A stretch of 64,000 nt of DNA from RFSX01 sp965230215 (GTDB taxonomy: Bacteria; Bacteroidota; Bacteroidia; Chitinophagales; Saprospiraceae), in NCBI GenBank assembly GCA_965230215.1, contig CBDDKN010000001.1, positions 1,240,001 through 1,304,000 on the forward strand, read 5' to 3'. The position numbers and the translations under genes were made by a program. The number at the start of each line of letters is the position of its first letter. Positions within the stretch are counted from its first letter, which is position 1. Under the pieces are notes generated by a model. It had not been told where the DNA came from. It saw only the letters and a list, made by a program, of their open reading frames with translations, and made no database searches. This document shows positions 63,583 to 64,000 of the stretch, piece after piece.

Positions 63583-63901
63583 TCAACTTGTGTTACTAGG
63601 CTTAGCGTATCAATTTCTGATAAATACTTGATCCCGAAGTACTCCTACCCCTCCTTTAACAGGTGATTATGTTTCGAAGTGGAAAATTACGTTAGCATAG
63701 GCGCGAGGATGCCTATATAATAATTTCCAGCTAATTAACATTGACTTAATATTAACCCTATAAAATACGTCATAGCGAATAAAATTCAAACTGATTCACA
63801 TCATATCACTCATTGACCAAGGTCATAAAATACTCTTTATCAAGGTTTTAGTTTAGTATTGTGAAAACGAAAAACTATATCAATCCAAACTATAGAAACC
63901 A
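63583..63901. other. Intergenic region with no recognised gene
   Basis: I see no convincing open frame or RNA gene. There is a small hairpin (ATAGGC/GCCTAT at 63697-63716) and an imperfect -7-like TAGTATTG at 63854-63861 ahead of the next gene. Confidence 0.5.
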
Positions 63902-64000
63902 ATGAGAAATATCTTTTCCATATTGATGCTGGCCTTTATTTCAATGGCATTTGTCTCTGACAATTCAGATTATGTAATCGATCAGGAGTTTACATTGAAG
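63902..64000 (+). CDS. Secreted protein, N-terminal fragment (cut by window edge)
   Basis: The ATG at 63902 opens 33 codons to the window edge. The product begins with a signal-peptide-like stretch (MRNIFSILMLAFISMAFVSD) and continues NSDYVIDQEFTLK. No family can be assigned from this much. Confidence 0.6.
   Translation, partial: MRNIFSILMLAFISMAFVSDNSDYVIDQEFTLK

Overview
The window looks like chromosome of a free-living, gliding-type member of the Bacteroidota, probably of the Saprospiria/Lewinella kind. The genus is inference. The evidence is several giant secreted proteins ending in the gliding-motility-associated (type B, CHU_C-like) type IX secretion sorting domain, a beta-helix protein with a type A sorting tail, a TonB-dependent receptor, many small outer-membrane barrels, TAnnTTTG-type -7 promoter boxes and few Shine-Dalgarno sequences.

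Layout. 1-26.8 kb: a minus-strand block of one cut-off secreted gene and four giant exoprotein genes (2161, 1102, about 2488 and 2906 aa). The two largest are paralogs that share head domains and carry 4 and 10 tandem copies of a Cys-bearing, roughly 180-residue two-part repeat. Intrinsic terminators follow both of them. 27-31.4 kb: a small barrel protein, then a thiamine-uptake locus: TonB-dependent receptor behind a TPP riboswitch, a PnuC/PnuT-type permease and a NadR-like P-loop kinase. 31.5-34.3 kb: an unknown gene, then the ribosome-assembly GTPases era and der. 34.3-40.5 kb: surface-glycan genes (CMP-nonulosonate synthetase, nonulosonate synthase, methyltransferase, two glycosyltransferases, UDP-sugar dehydrogenase, sulfotransferase-like protein).

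41.1-42.0 kb holds a tRNA-Arg(TCG) gene set between two repeat families: three 90-91 bp units upstream, each starting with the first bases of the tRNA, and a 181-bp direct duplication downstream that starts in the tRNA 3' end. 42.0-46.6 kb is a signalling cluster: Hpt protein, single-domain response regulator, TPR hybrid histidine kinase, and a divergent LytTR regulator with LytTR-like boxes between the last two. 46.7-49.0 kb encodes envelope proteins, including a DM13 lipoprotein paired with a barrel.

50.1-58.1 kb is a sugar-utilisation locus: a divergent AraC regulator, then binding protein, permease, GH32 hydrolase, permease, ATPase and GH65 phosphorylase. Import is through a CUT1 ABC transporter and not SusC/SusD; the imported sugar is then cut in the cytoplasm. 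58.2-61.0 kb is an AT-richer stretch of poorly known genes with striking palindromes. 61.1-64 kb holds a beta-helix T9SS cargo protein, a PorT-like barrel protein and the start of another secreted protein.

The best candidates for something undescribed are the tRNA-Arg leader repeats, which carry sequence complementary to the tRNA 5' end, the 180-residue repeat exoproteins, and the palindromic operator-like motif shared by the unknown genes near 59-61 kb.
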